Shown here: positions 42,862-52,235 of the stretch, in pieces
Numbering within the stretch: position 1 is the stretch's first letter
Layout of the letters: the number at the start of each line of letters is the position of its first letter
NCBI RefSeq assembly: GCF_017355955.1
Contig: NZ_JAFFID010000004.1
Span: 1-64,000, forward strand
Origin: Sabulibacter ruber
GTDB lineage: Bacteria; Bacteroidota; Bacteroidia; Cytophagales; Hymenobacteraceae
Direction: 5' to 3'
Length of the DNA stretch: 64,000 bases
Made by a program: the position numbers and the translations under genes
The notes under the pieces: generated by a model
What the model was told of the DNA's origin: nothing
Databases searched by the model: none
The model's input: only the letters and a program-made list of their open reading frames with translations

Positions 42862-44514
42862 ATGTCCAACGGATTTTTCAATGTCCCTATTCCGGTGAAC
42901 GAGCCTGTGAAAGGCTATGCACCGGGCAGCAAAGAAAGAGAAGAACTTCAGAAAGCATACAATGCGCTGCGCGAGCAGCAACTGGATATTCCTATGTACA
43001 TTGGCGGACAGGAAGTGCGCACTGAGAACAAAGTGCCGTTCACGCCTCCGCATGACCATAAGCGCGTAGTAGCGCATTACAGCTACGGTACCGGCGAGCA
43101 CGTGCAGCAAGCCATTGACGCCGCGCTGGCTGCCCGTGAGCAATGGGCCGCCATGTCGTGGGAAAGCCGCGCTGCCATCTTCCTGAAAGCCGCCGATCTG
43201 CTGGCTGGTCCTTTCCGGGCGCGCATGAACGCCGCTACCATGATCGGGCAGTCAAAGAACGCGTTCCAGGCCGAGATTGACGCCGCCTGCGAAATGATCG
43301 ACTTCTTCCGGTTCAACGTGAAGTACATGACCGACATCTACAAAATGCAGCCGGAGTCTATGCCGGGCATGTGGAATCGTCTGGAGCACCGTCCGCTGGA
43401 AGGGTTTGTGTTCGCGTTAACGCCGTTCAACTTTACGTCTATTGCCGCTAACCTGCCTGCCGCTCCGGCCATGATGGGGAACGTAGTGGTGTGGAAACCT
43501 GCCAACACCCAGATCTATTCTGCCCAGGTGATTATGGAACTGTTCAAGGCGGCTGGCTTGCCAGACGGCGTGATCAACCTGGTGTACGTGGATGGTCCTG
43601 AGGCCGGCGATGTGATCTTCCGTCACCGTCAGTTTGCGGGTATTCACTTCACGGGCAGCACCGGCGTGTTCAACCACATCTGGAAAACCATTGGCGAGAA
43701 CATTAACTCGTACCGCGGTTATCCGCGCATTGTGGGCGAGACCGGCGGAAAAGACTTTATCCTGGCCCACAAATCGGCGAACGCCAAGGAAGTGGCGGTG
43801 GCAATTACCCGTGGCGCGTTTGAGTACCAGGGACAGAAGTGCTCAGCAGCTTCGCGTGCGTACATCCCTAGCAACCTGTGGGATGAGGTGAAGCAGCACG
43901 TGGTGGAAGACCTGAAATCGTTTAAAATGGGTGATCCCGGTGATTTCAGCAACTTCATCAACGCCGTAATTGACGAGAAGTCTTTTGACAAGCTGGCCCG
44001 CTACATTGATGCCGCCAAAAAAGATGACTCAGTAGAGATCATTGCTGGTGGTAACTATGACAAGAGCGTGGGCTACTTTGTTGAGCCTACCATTATTGTG
44101 GCGCAGGATCCGCAGTACGTGACCATGTGCGAAGAGCTCTTCGGGCCGGTACTGACCTTGCACGTGTACGATGCCGAGAACTTTGAGAAAACGCTGGAAG
44201 TGGTAGACCAGACTTCACCGTACGGCTTAACCGGGGCTATCTTCGCCGGTGACCGTTACGCCATTGAACTGGCCACCAAGAAACTGAGCCACGCGGCCGG
44301 TAACTTCTACATCAACGACAAGCCCACCGGGGCCGTGGTTGGTCAGCAGCCGTTTGGAGGTTCCCGCGCCTCTGGTACCAATGACAAAGCCGGTTCTATG
44401 CTGAACCTGCTGCGTTGGACCAGCGCCCGCACCATCAAAGAAACCTTTGTGCCGCCGGTAGATTACCGCTACCCGTTTCTGCAGGAAGGCGGCCAGGTAG
44501 AAGGTGCTCTGTAA
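42862..44514 (+). CDS. pruA: L-glutamate gamma-semialdehyde (P5C) dehydrogenase
   Basis: At 550 residues and starting SNGFFNVPIPVNEPVKGYAP, this is the stand-alone type 1 P5C dehydrogenase (ALDH4 group) found in Bacteroidota and eukaryotes. The catalytic Cys is Cys327 in QGQKCSAASRAY and the general base Glu293 is in RIVGETGGKDF; FTGSTGVFNHIW is the NAD-binding turn. It oxidises glutamate semialdehyde to glutamate, the second step of proline degradation. Proline dehydrogenase is not fused and not nearby. A good -7 promoter box precedes it and a strong terminator follows, so it is a single-gene unit. Confidence 0.95.
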   Translation: MSNGFFNVPIPVNEPVKGYAPGSKEREELQKAYNALREQQLDIPMYIGGQEVRTENKVPFTPPHDHKRVVAHYSYGTGEHVQQAIDAALAAREQWAAMSWESRAAIFLKAADLLAGPFRARMNAATMIGQSKNAFQAEIDAACEMIDFFRFNVKYMTDIYKMQPESMPGMWNRLEHRPLEGFVFALTPFNFTSIAANLPAAPAMMGNVVVWKPANTQIYSAQVIMELFKAAGLPDGVINLVYVDGPEAGDVIFRHRQFAGIHFTGSTGVFNHIWKTIGENINSYRGYPRIVGETGGKDFILAHKSANAKEVAVAITRGAFEYQGQKCSAASRAYIPSNLWDEVKQHVVEDLKSFKMGDPGDFSNFINAVIDEKSFDKLARYIDAAKKDDSVEIIAGGNYDKSVGYFVEPTIIVAQDPQYVTMCEELFGPVLTLHVYDAENFEKTLEVVDQTSPYGLTGAIFAGDRYAIELATKKLSHAAGNFYINDKPTGAVVGQQPFGGSRASGTNDKAGSMLNLLRWTSARTIKETFVPPVDYRYPFLQEGGQVEGAL

Positions 44515-44536
44515 GCGTTTATAACCTGATTTCCTG

Positions 44537-44576
44537 AAAACAGCCCCGAAACGGATTCTCGTTTCGGGGCTGTTTT
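44537..44576 (+). terminator. Terminator of pruA
   Basis: Perfect 16-bp stem (AAAACAGCCCCGAAAC and complement) with an 8-nt loop, followed by a T-rich stretch, 22 bp after the stop. The left arm also forms part of a CCTGATTT..AAAACAGCCCC dispersed repeat. Confidence 0.85.
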
Positions 44577-44766
44577 GTTTAAAGGGGCCCGGAATCAGGC
44601 CGCTTCTTTTCTGCATTTTCTGTCAGGTAAGCCTTTTCTGATGTTCTCACGACATTTCTAGTTTGCTTGCATGAAGGAACGTCTGGAACGTACGCTGGGC
44701 GGGAGGTTAGAGAAATAATCCTGTGAGACGAGTTCTGCGTATGAATAACAACCAACAGACGCAGCC

Positions 44767-45258
44767 ATGAACCAATACACGCCACCGGTCACTCCCGTAG
44801 ATGAACGCCTGAGATGGGTAGATTCCTTTTCCAGGCTTTTAGACAACCAGTTCAAACTGCCGGGCACCAAGTTCCGGTTTGGGTTAGACCCCATCTTAGG
44901 CTTGCTTCCCGTGGTGGGAGACATGACGTCTTTTGCCATGTCTGGGGTATTGGTGATGACCATGGCCAAACACGGAGCCAGCCGGTACCTGGTGGTTCGG
45001 ATGCTGTTCAACATCTTCCTGGATGCCGTGATTGGCAGTATTCCGGTGGTGGGCTGGCTGTTTGACTTCGGTTACAAAGCCAACCAGCGCAACGTGGAAC
45101 TGCTGCGCCGCCATTACCAGGAAGGCAAGTACCAGGGCAAAGGCACCGGGTTCATTATTGCCGTACTTATTGCGTTTGTGGTGCTCTTCGGTTTGCTGCT
45201 GTACGGGCTCTGGAAACTGGCGCAGTTCATCTGGTATTGGGCTTATTCCGCGTGGTAG
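44767..45258 (+). CDS. DUF4112 membrane protein
   Basis: The 163-residue protein shows the DUF4112 signature: LDNQFKLPGTKFRFGLDPIL, then GLLPVVGDMTSFAMSGVLV, and FNIFLDAVIGSIPVVGWLFD, followed by YKANQRNVELLRRHY and a final membrane helix IIAVLIAFVVLFGLLLYGLW. There are about three membrane segments. The family is widespread in bacteria and fungi but has no established function. It is transcribed alone, converging with the ROK gene. Confidence 0.87.
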   Translation: MNQYTPPVTPVDERLRWVDSFSRLLDNQFKLPGTKFRFGLDPILGLLPVVGDMTSFAMSGVLVMTMAKHGASRYLVVRMLFNIFLDAVIGSIPVVGWLFDFGYKANQRNVELLRRHYQEGKYQGKGTGFIIAVLIAFVVLFGLLLYGLWKLAQFIWYWAYSAW

Positions 45259-45314
45259 GCCTGTTTTGGGAGTAAAATCGAGAATCTGGAGTAAAATCTG
45301 CACTTATACAAAGT

Positions 45315-45366
45315 CGAACCACCCATCTGCTTTGCGTTACAACACAAGGCAGATGGGCGGTTCGGT
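45315..45366. terminator. Bidirectional terminator
   Basis: CGAACC-A-CCCATCTGC pairs with GCAGATGGG-C-GGTTCG (one internal mismatch) between the converging DUF4112 and ROK genes; TTTTG follows. Confidence 0.75.
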
Positions 45367-45380
45367 TTTGTAAGAGGATA

Positions 45381-46616
45381 TTAGTTGGCTGTGTTCAGGT
45401 CTAACAGGCGGTGGCGTACTAACAAGCAAGCCCCAATCACGCCAGCCATTTCGCCCAGTTGGGAGACCTTCAACTGCGTGTCATTGTTTACCAAACTCAC
45501 TGAATATTTCTTGATGGCGCTCTTGATGGGAAGCAGGATATAATCTTCTGTAGAGGCCAGGCTTCCTCCCAACACCACCAGTTCGGGGTTGAAGAGGTTG
45601 ATCAGGAGCGCAATGGCTCTGCCTATCTTTTCGCCAATCTCGGCAATCAGTTCAATGGCCAGTACATCATCGTTGTTGGCAGCGTTGATAATGTCTTCCA
45701 ACCGCAACTCATCTGGGTTGATATTGTCGCGGGTAGCCACGGTGGAGGCACCAGCCTGTAATTTCTCTTTGAACATGTCTACCAAAGCCCAGCCAGAAGC
45801 TTCCGTCTCCAGGCAGCCTTTTTTCCCGCACCGGCAGAGAATCTCGTTCTGGAACAGCGGAATGTGCCCAATCTCGCCGGAGTAGCCAGACTTACCGTAA
45901 TGCAGCTGGCCGTTGATGAGCATGCCCATGCCAATACCATAGTCCAGGTTCAGGAAGAGTACATCTCTCTCATTCGTGACCACCCCTGAGTAGAACTCAC
46001 CGTATGCCATGGCGCGGGAGTCGTTTTCCAGGAAAACCTTAATTCCTATCTCCGTTTCAATGATCTTGCTCAACGGGTCTTCATGGAAATCAAACAGGTT
46101 ATGGTTGTAGCCCTTAGAATGGTTGATTCTGCCGGAGAGATTGATCCCGATGCCTAAAATCTTCTCTTTTGGAATGGGAAGCTCAGAAATGAATTTGTTG
46201 ATGATCTGGCAGAGTTCTTCCAGTGACTCCTCACTGTTGTTCAGCTCGTACGGGTGCCGGTCAAAACTGCTGATCAGGTTCTTCTGGAAATCGGTAAGGC
46301 CAATGTTGATATGATGCCGTTTCACATCTATGCCCATGAAGAAGCCAGAGTTGGGAGCCAGCCCATAGACATTTGGTTTTCTGCCACCGGTGGAGTCTAC
46401 TTTCCCGTGGTCCTGCACCAGCCCATCCTGGATAAGATCGTTCAACAGACTGGTCACTTTAGGGACACTCAGGTTTAACTCTTTCCCAAGCTCAGCAATG
46501 GTAGCGTTGCCAGTGTTGGCGAAGTAAGAAATAACTTTCTTTTTAAGGTTAACATTCTTGAATGCTACCCCGGTAGGTCCTTCATTGTTAAGTTCCTCAA
46601 AGAAAGTTGTTGTCAT
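45381..46616 (-). CDS. ROK family transcriptional regulator (NagC/XylR-like)
   Basis: The 411-residue protein combines an N-terminal winged HTH (about 22-75: TIAELGKELNLSVPKVTSLL) with a ROK sugar-kinase-like domain. That domain has the phosphate loop GIDVKRHHINIGLTD, the ENDSRAMAYGE sugar-binding block, GYSGEIGHIPLF, and the zinc motif CRCGKKGCLETEASG. The last is the diagnostic ROK signature. NagC-type proteins repress sugar catabolic genes and release DNA on binding a sugar or sugar phosphate. No sugar operon is next to it in this window. It starts next to a gene-free 805 bp, which may contain its own operator. Confidence 0.92.
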   Translation of the reverse strand: MTTTFFEELNNEGPTGVAFKNVNLKKKVISYFANTGNATIAELGKELNLSVPKVTSLLNDLIQDGLVQDHGKVDSTGGRKPNVYGLAPNSGFFMGIDVKRHHINIGLTDFQKNLISSFDRHPYELNNSEESLEELCQIINKFISELPIPKEKILGIGINLSGRINHSKGYNHNLFDFHEDPLSKIIETEIGIKVFLENDSRAMAYGEFYSGVVTNERDVLFLNLDYGIGMGMLINGQLHYGKSGYSGEIGHIPLFQNEILCRCGKKGCLETEASGWALVDMFKEKLQAGASTVATRDNINPDELRLEDIINAANNDDVLAIELIAEIGEKIGRAIALLINLFNPELVVLGGSLASTEDYILLPIKSAIKKYSVSLVNNDTQLKVSQLGEMAGVIGACLLVRHRLLDLNTAN

Positions 46617-47421
46617 GATCTAATAGTTTGTTGTGTATTGAAGGTAATGTGAGCCAACCCCGCCTTTCCAGTAGCTGTACAAATTTACTGTTTCCGAGAA
46701 AGGTATTTGCCTGTATCCTCTATTTCTTCAACTTAAATGGTAAAAAAAGAAGATGATGGACTCTTGATATTTAAACATTTTAAAAACTATAATTAACTTT
46801 TTAATATATATGATATAGTTAATTGTAGTTAACAAGGAACGTTTCAAAAGTTGGGTTTTAACCTGAGGATACTTGCCAATTGAGGGGGAGATTAGCAGAC
46901 CCTGTTCTTTGCTATTTTTTGCCGTTAATAAGAATTTACCTGTAAGGGGAAGTAGAGGCGTTAGGTTCTTATTGTCTTGTAGTACCAGCCTGCCGTATGA
47001 GGCAAGCCAATTCATGAAACGCGCTGGAGTATGGTCCAGGTGAGAGGTTCTCTAGGTGTAAGAAAGCAGAATAAGCACGTTGCTCTCTTTGAACCAGACA
47101 GTCCTTTTCAGGGGTAGAAAGCTTTTCTTTTCAGGTATTTATATGCTTTTACCTCAAGATTGTTTCTTTTTTGGCTTAGTTTTTTTAAAAATATGATAAA
47201 CAAACTTCAAAGTTGTTAATCCAAGCCTCAAGTAGAAATCAATAATGTAATTTTACTAAATAAAGTTGACAATTCCATGGGTAAAAATGAGCCAATGCAC
47301 AGAATAGGCTAGAGGATTATACTTCTAATAACCAGCAGGTTTTCTTCCTCTTTAAAAACCAATTGAGGGGTTCTGGGCAGAGGCAGCCATGCCATAAACC
47401 AGAACCTTGTACCTTTCAGGC
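46617..47421. other. AT-rich divergent intergenic region
   Basis: No credible gene; the frame at 46728-47015 (minus) has low-complexity sequence and no recognisable features. The region lies between the ROK regulator and the PP-loop gene, which point away from each other, and must hold both promoters. AT-rich blocks are around 46740-46830 and 47150-47280. No inverted repeat of operator quality stood out. Confidence 0.5.
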
Positions 47422-48156
47422 ATGAAACCAAAAGCCATCTTTAACTGGAGCGGCGGCAAAGACTCTGCTTTGGCGTTATACAGAGTTCAACAGCAACAAC
47501 AATATCAATTGCATGCCTTGTGCACCACCGTAAGCCAGACGCACCAGCGCGTAACTATGCACGGCGTGCGCGAGGAACTCATGCAGGCTCAGGCCCAAGC
47601 GCTGGGTTTACCTTGGCAGCCGCTGTACTTACCAGAAGACGCCAGCTTGCCCGTATACAACACTATCATGGCCCAGGCCTGGCAGGATTTTAAAGGAGCA
47701 GGGGTGACGCACGGCATCTTCGGGGACATTTACCTGGAAGACCTGAGAAAGTACCGCGAAGAGCAGTTGGCCTCCGTAGGCATCCAAGCCGAGTTTCCGC
47801 TGTGGGCCGAGGACCCAACGGTTGTGCTGGAGGAGTTCTGGCAAGCCGGCTTCAAGGCGAAAGTAGTCTGCGTCAATGGCAAGTACCTGGACGCTTCTTT
47901 TGCCGGCCGGGAGCTGGATGAGGCGTTCATCCGCGACTTGCCCGCTCAGGTAGACCCCTGCGGCGAGAACGGGGAATATCATTCCTTTGTCTATGACGGC
48001 CCTAATTTCAGGCAACCGGTGCCCGTTCAAATAGGAGAAACGGTTTTCAGAAGCTATGCCCCTGCTGCTGAAGAAGCCGAGGAAGATTGCTTTGTAGCCC
48101 AGCCGGCAACCTATGACACCGGTTTCTGGTTCTGTGACCTGTTGCTGGCACGGTAA
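47422..48156 (+). CDS. PP-loop ATP pyrophosphatase, diphthine--ammonia ligase-like
   Basis: The 244-residue protein begins MKPKAIFNWSGGKDSALAL, with the PP-loop SGGKDS at residues 10-15 that binds ATP for adenylation. GDIYLEDLRKYREEQL, EFPLWAEDPTVVLEEFWQAG and DPCGENGEYHSFVYDGP match the Dph6/MJ0570 family (eukaryotic and archaeal diphthamide amidation). Bacteria have no diphthamide, so here it must amidate another substrate; Bacteroidota members are usually just called ATP-binding proteins. The ATG at 47422 is chosen over an upstream TTG at 47407. It is alone on its transcript as far as can be seen. Confidence 0.87.
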   Translation: MKPKAIFNWSGGKDSALALYRVQQQQQYQLHALCTTVSQTHQRVTMHGVREELMQAQAQALGLPWQPLYLPEDASLPVYNTIMAQAWQDFKGAGVTHGIFGDIYLEDLRKYREEQLASVGIQAEFPLWAEDPTVVLEEFWQAGFKAKVVCVNGKYLDASFAGRELDEAFIRDLPAQVDPCGENGEYHSFVYDGPNFRQPVPVQIGETVFRSYAPAAEEAEEDCFVAQPATYDTGFWFCDLLLAR

Positions 48157-48294
48157 AGCTTGAATCCTGTAGAGGATGAGGGCGGTGCCTGCTGCCCCGG
48201 TTGAACGTAGAAAATAGGAACACTTTTGTTTTAGGGCTGTTTTTCTTAAATCAGCTCAAAATTGCGTAGCTTCCTTCCCAAATCCGGAGCCTGT

Positions 48295-49680
48295 ATGCTG
48301 TATTTTCTGCTCAAGACCCTTTTTCAGATAGCATTGCGCGTGTTCTTCAGGCGCTTCACGGTGAACAACCGACACCTGCTGTTCTCCGAGGGGCCGCTCA
48401 TTGTGGTCTCCAACCACCCCAACACGCTCATGGACCCAGTGGTGACGGCCTCGCTCATGAAGCAGAATATCTATTTCCTGGCGAAAAGCAGCTTTTTCAA
48501 ACCGGGCATACAAGGCTGGCTGTTCCACAAACTGTTCATGATTCCGGTGTATCGCCGCGAAGACGTAGGCGATTCAGGCTCGGCCCAGAACGATGCCACG
48601 TTTGCCAAGTGCTATGAGTTCCTGGGCAAAGGCGGCACGCTCATGGTTTTCCCTGAGGGGAACAGTTTTATGCAGCGCCGCCTTCGGCCTCTGAAAACCG
48701 GTACTGCCCGCATTGGGCTGGGAGCCGAGGCCCAGCATAACTTCAACCTGGGCTTGCGCATCATTCCCGTGGGCGTAAATTATTCAGACCCATCCCGTTT
48801 CCGGAGCGATGTGTTTGTGAACGTGGGCGAACCTATTTACGTGAAAGACTTCCAGGATGCTTTCGCCCAGGATCCCTTCAAAGCCGCTCACGCCCTCACC
48901 GATGAGATAAAGGACCGCCTGGAAGCCTTGGTTATCCATACCGAGTCTGATGAGGAAGATGCCCTGGCCCGGCAGGTGGAAGCCGTGTACCAGGACACGC
49001 TGGTGAAGGAACTGGACCTGGCCAAGTCTGAACCCAAAGAACGTTTTCTCATCACCAAAGGCATTCTGCAAAGCATCAAGTACTTTGAGGCCCGGCAACC
49101 AGAACGGGTGCATCACCTTCGAGCCGAACTACAGGATTACTTGCAGCATTTGAACAGCATCGGGTTGGTGCCACAGGCCATGCGCGAAGTACCCAAACGC
49201 CACGAGGTGGCCTGGGGAACGGTGCAGACCATTGTGTACCTGGTGCTGGGCTTTCCGGTGTACCTGTTCGGGGTTATCCATAATTACCTGCCTTATCTGC
49301 TGCCAGCCAAGATTGCCCGGGCGCTCACCAAAGACATTGAGTTCCATGCCCCCATGATGATGACCATTGGCATGTTCACGTTCCCTATTTTCTATGCGCT
49401 CATTGGGTGGGCAGTACACGCGTGGCTGGGGCTTTCTGGTTGGGCTTTGGTGGGGTATCTGGTAGCCTTGCCGGTAACCGGCTTCTTTGTGCTGCACTAC
49501 TGGCACCGCATTCAGGTGGCACGCCGGCACTGGATTTTCTTCTCCTTGTTTTACCGCCGTTCCACGGTGCTGCATAGTCTCCTGGAGCAGCGCAACCGGC
49601 TGATGGCCGCTCTGGAGCAGGCCCGCGATGAGTTTATGGCCTCTTTCCCGGAAAACAACCCAGAAACGAAAATCGCCTGA
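48295..49680 (+). CDS. Lysophospholipid acyltransferase family protein
   Basis: From ATG 48295 (MLYFLLKTLFQIALRVFFR) the protein is 461 residues. The PlsC-type motifs are VVSNHPNTLMDPVV (the NHxxxxD catalytic pair, about residue 40), the MIPVYRRED block, and LMVFPEGNSFMQRRLRPLKTG. After the catalytic domain (about 1-210) is a helical part and a C-terminal region with about three membrane helices (YLVLGFPVYLFGVIHNYLPY, MMTIGMFTFPIFYALIGW, LVALPVTGFFVLHYW). This long type is found in Bacteroidota and resembles glycerol-3-phosphate/1-acylglycerol-phosphate acyltransferases. The open frame runs up to a TTG at 48262, but the ATG gives the natural hydrophobic start. Confidence 0.88.
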   Translation: MLYFLLKTLFQIALRVFFRRFTVNNRHLLFSEGPLIVVSNHPNTLMDPVVTASLMKQNIYFLAKSSFFKPGIQGWLFHKLFMIPVYRREDVGDSGSAQNDATFAKCYEFLGKGGTLMVFPEGNSFMQRRLRPLKTGTARIGLGAEAQHNFNLGLRIIPVGVNYSDPSRFRSDVFVNVGEPIYVKDFQDAFAQDPFKAAHALTDEIKDRLEALVIHTESDEEDALARQVEAVYQDTLVKELDLAKSEPKERFLITKGILQSIKYFEARQPERVHHLRAELQDYLQHLNSIGLVPQAMREVPKRHEVAWGTVQTIVYLVLGFPVYLFGVIHNYLPYLLPAKIARALTKDIEFHAPMMMTIGMFTFPIFYALIGWAVHAWLGLSGWALVGYLVALPVTGFFVLHYWHRIQVARRHWIFFSLFYRRSTVLHSLLEQRNRLMAALEQARDEFMASFPENNPETKIA

Positions 49681-49795
49681 TTTCTCATTTCTTCTTATGT
49701 TGCTAAAGTAAGCGGCAAATCCAAAGGCATCCGCTGTTGCGTAAATAGGAGAGAAGCAGAAGGTTCTGCTTCTTTTCACCTTTACAGCTTCTGGT

Positions 49796-50524
49796 ATGCG
49801 CGTTCTTGTAAGAGGAGTCTTCCTTTGGATTAGTTTCTTTATGGCAGCGGCCTGTTCCTCTTCAGATTCTGAGGAAGCGGTAGTCATGCCAGCCCCTCAG
49901 GTTCCGTCTGCGCCAACGCCTTCCAATGCGTACCTGGCCTTGGGCGATTCTTATACCATCGGGCAAGGAGTGGCCGAAAAAGAACGCTGGCCGGTTTACC
50001 TGGCTAATGCCTTAGAACAGGGCGGAATCAAGGTAGGGGAACCCCGCATCATTGCCCGCACCGGTTGGACCACCGCCGATCTGCTTTACGCGGTAAAATC
50101 CGCCAATCTCACCAAAAATTATGGGCTGATTTCCCTGATGATTGGGGTAAACAATCAGTTTCAGGGTCGGTCATTGGAGGAGTTCCGCGGGCAGTTCAGG
50201 GAGTTGCTTACCATTAGCAAGGAGTTGGCGCAGCGTAACGCCAGAAACGTACTGGTCTTAACCATTCCAGACTGGGGTGCTACGCCTTTTGCCACCGGCA
50301 GTGACCGCGCCAAGATCAGTGAACAGATCCAGAAATTCAACGAGGTGATTAAAACCGAAGCCCAGGCCGCCGGCAGCACGGTAATAGATGTGTATGATTT
50401 GTCGTTGTTGGTGAAGGACGCTCCAAATTTGCTGGCGCCGGATGGCTTGCACTACAGTGGTCTCATGCACCAGCGCTGGGCAGAGCGCGCCTATCCCGAG
50501 GCCCGGAAGATACTGCAGGATTAA
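49796..50524 (+). CDS. SGNH/GDSL hydrolase lipoprotein
   Basis: A signal with lipobox (LWISFFMAAAC, Cys at about residue 20) is followed by an SGNH-hydrolase domain. Block I is LALGDSYTIGQG with the nucleophile Ser, block II RTGWTT with the oxyanion Gly, block III MIGVNNQFQG with the Asn, and block V PDGLHYSGLMH with the catalytic Asp and His. These enzymes deacylate lipids, sugars or peptidoglycan-linked esters. The 242-residue length is normal. The protein should sit in the periplasm facing the cell wall or outer membrane. It may be read through from the acyltransferase gene 115 bp upstream. Confidence 0.9.
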   Translation: MRVLVRGVFLWISFFMAAACSSSDSEEAVVMPAPQVPSAPTPSNAYLALGDSYTIGQGVAEKERWPVYLANALEQGGIKVGEPRIIARTGWTTADLLYAVKSANLTKNYGLISLMIGVNNQFQGRSLEEFRGQFRELLTISKELAQRNARNVLVLTIPDWGATPFATGSDRAKISEQIQKFNEVIKTEAQAAGSTVIDVYDLSLLVKDAPNLLAPDGLHYSGLMHQRWAERAYPEARKILQD

Positions 50525-50616
50525 ATTTTTCTCAGAAGCTTCATTTTTGGAACGGTATCTGCAAAGGGAATTTTCGCCGCAAAGGCGGAGAAACAAAACC
50601 TCAAAATGTATCCCGT

Positions 50617-51039
50617 ATGGAAGTAAAAATGAACTCTGTTGGTGTCTGGTTGGTGGCGGGAATATTAGCAGTAACTGGTGTTCCTGCTTATGCCCAAAAT
50701 AAGACAATTGCGTTACATAAAGATTCTGCCGTGGCCGCGGCTACCCCGGGCAAAGATGCTCCGGTACGTAGAGAAACTCTCTCGGGCATTGACCTTTTCC
50801 CCGAAAGAAAGAACAACGATGTGTTTCTGCTCTCTTTTCAGCAGGACATGACCGAAGACGGGGTACTGGAGGTTACCAACTACGCCGGGAAGGTGCTGTA
50901 CACCAAACCTATTCCGGCGGGCGACCATACCCTGGCGCCTCCCATGAACCTGGGCAAACTGAAAACCGGAACGTACCTGGTTGAAGTGAAAACCCCCACT
51001 ACCGTGTACTGGAAGAAAGTACGGGTGCGCCTGCGGTAG
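50617..51039 (+). CDS. Small exported protein with T9SS-like C-terminal domain
   Basis: The 140-residue product has a signal peptide (NSVGVWLVAGILAVTGVPAYAQ) and a short linker. An Ig-like domain of about 75 residues follows: DVFLLSFQQDMTEDGVLEVT, NYAGKVLYTKPIPAGDHTLA, LGKLKTGTYLVEVKTPT. This is the form of a T9SS type A sorting domain (strand, LYDLTGK-like turn, GxYxV) but nothing larger precedes it. The usual PNP motif is missing, so it may be a degenerate sorting domain or a free-standing adapter. A strong bidirectional terminator follows. Confidence 0.75.
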   Translation: MEVKMNSVGVWLVAGILAVTGVPAYAQNKTIALHKDSAVAAATPGKDAPVRRETLSGIDLFPERKNNDVFLLSFQQDMTEDGVLEVTNYAGKVLYTKPIPAGDHTLAPPMNLGKLKTGTYLVEVKTPTTVYWKKVRVRLR

Positions 51040-51053
51040 ACGCCCGATGTACC

Positions 51054-51097
51054 AAAGCAAAGGCCTGCGTTGATCTCTCAGCGCAGGCCTTTGCTTT
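51054..51097. terminator. Bidirectional terminator
   Basis: Perfect 16-bp arms (AAAGCAAAGGCCTGCG and complement) with a 12-nt loop, between genes converging at 51039 and 51110. Confidence 0.88.
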
Positions 51098-51109
51098 TTG
51101 TAGTGCTGT

Positions 51110-52123
51110 TTACCAGGTAAATTTCAGGACTACCAGTTCAGAAAAGCCATTGTCATTATCAGCAACGGCAACGGCGGTAAGATCACTGCGGTCCTGCCCC
51201 GAGATGCAGATAGACTCAATTTTGCTTTTGTAGGGGCTGCCGCCCTGCTCCGTGATGGGAACCACTACTTCGGGTTTGGCTGGTTGGGGAGCATCGTCTG
51301 AATGCGCTTGCAGCAAGCCCACCATGCTGCCGTAGATTTCCCCGTCCAGCACGGCGTTGGGCGTTTCCTCAGCAGAGGCGGTGAAGAGCATCCGGCCACC
51401 CAGCGCCGAGGTCATCCCAGAGAACCCGGTCTTGATCTGGGCCAAATCGGGCAAGGCCCAGGTCTGAATTCCGGAAGGTTTGGGGGCCGCTTCCCGTCCC
51501 AGCAGGTAAGGAGTTATGGACTCCATGGTGTAGGTGATCAATACGTTTTGCCCACCCGGGGCGTACCGCTGCAGCAGATAGAGGTATTCTTCATCGGCCG
51601 CCAGGCCTTCAATGTTAAGCGCTGCCGTTCCGGTCACAGATTTATCGGCGCGCAAGTGGTTGTAGAGCGGGGTTAGGTTTACCGTAATGGGTTGGCCCAG
51701 GCCATCGCGGGTGATGGGGAGCAGGAATCCGGTGTTGCGGGGTTGCGTGGCCCCTGAGCCCACAATAAACAGGCAAGGCTGACCTCCTTCCAGGGTAACC
51801 TGCGTAATGGCTTCCAGATCAGGCTTCACGGGTTTAGGGATTCGTCCCTCCACCAGAGAACCGGCTTCAAACAGGGGTGTCTGTTTTACCAGTTTAAAGT
51901 TCTTGTCTAAGGTGAACAGGTAAGGAGAATCATCACCGATGACGTAGTACAGATCACCCACGCGCTCAATGCCCGAGGCCGAGGGAATTCCCTCCAGCAC
52001 CACTTTCTTACGGATGATGGCGGTGGGTTTGGCGGAAGAATCTGCGTCTGACTGGCAACCGGTGGAGGAAAAGGTCATAGCAATGTTGGTGCAATAAAGT
52101 AAGAACCGTACTAGAATTTTCAT
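51110..52123 (-). CDS. Lipoprotein with predicted beta-propeller (DUF6929-like)
   Basis: The 337-residue protein has a lipoprotein signal (YCTNIAMTFSSTGCQ, Cys about residue 23) and then repeating strand patterns: GIPSASGIERVGDLYYVIGD, YLFTLDKNFKLVKQTPLF, PDLEAITQVTLEGGQPCLF, ALNIEGLAADEEYLYLLQRY, SKIESICISGQDRSDLTAVAV. The AIT/IEG/IES acidic turns recall phytase-like or SdiA-regulated beta-propellers. I believe it belongs to the DUF6929 group, which is named but not studied. It is probably a periplasmic or surface sensor or phosphodiesterase-like protein; catalysis is not shown. Confidence 0.75.
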   Translation of the reverse strand: MKILVRFLLYCTNIAMTFSSTGCQSDADSSAKPTAIIRKKVVLEGIPSASGIERVGDLYYVIGDDSPYLFTLDKNFKLVKQTPLFEAGSLVEGRIPKPVKPDLEAITQVTLEGGQPCLFIVGSGATQPRNTGFLLPITRDGLGQPITVNLTPLYNHLRADKSVTGTAALNIEGLAADEEYLYLLQRYAPGGQNVLITYTMESITPYLLGREAAPKPSGIQTWALPDLAQIKTGFSGMTSALGGRMLFTASAEETPNAVLDGEIYGSMVGLLQAHSDDAPQPAKPEVVVPITEQGGSPYKSKIESICISGQDRSDLTAVAVADNDNGFSELVVLKFTW

Positions 52124-52235
52124 GGGGGATAGATCTTCTAAGTCTGCGTTCTGGAAAGGCAGGTGTAGCTAACTGCTTGTCTTTTAGTGTGAAACTGTTT
52201 TACGTGTGTTTTCTGAAAAGTGTGGTGAAAACGGC

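Noticed and set aside
46728..47015. 95-residue minus-strand frame as a gene
   Set aside because: AT-driven low-complexity (Ile/Lys/Phe) translation in an intergenic region; no domain or signal.
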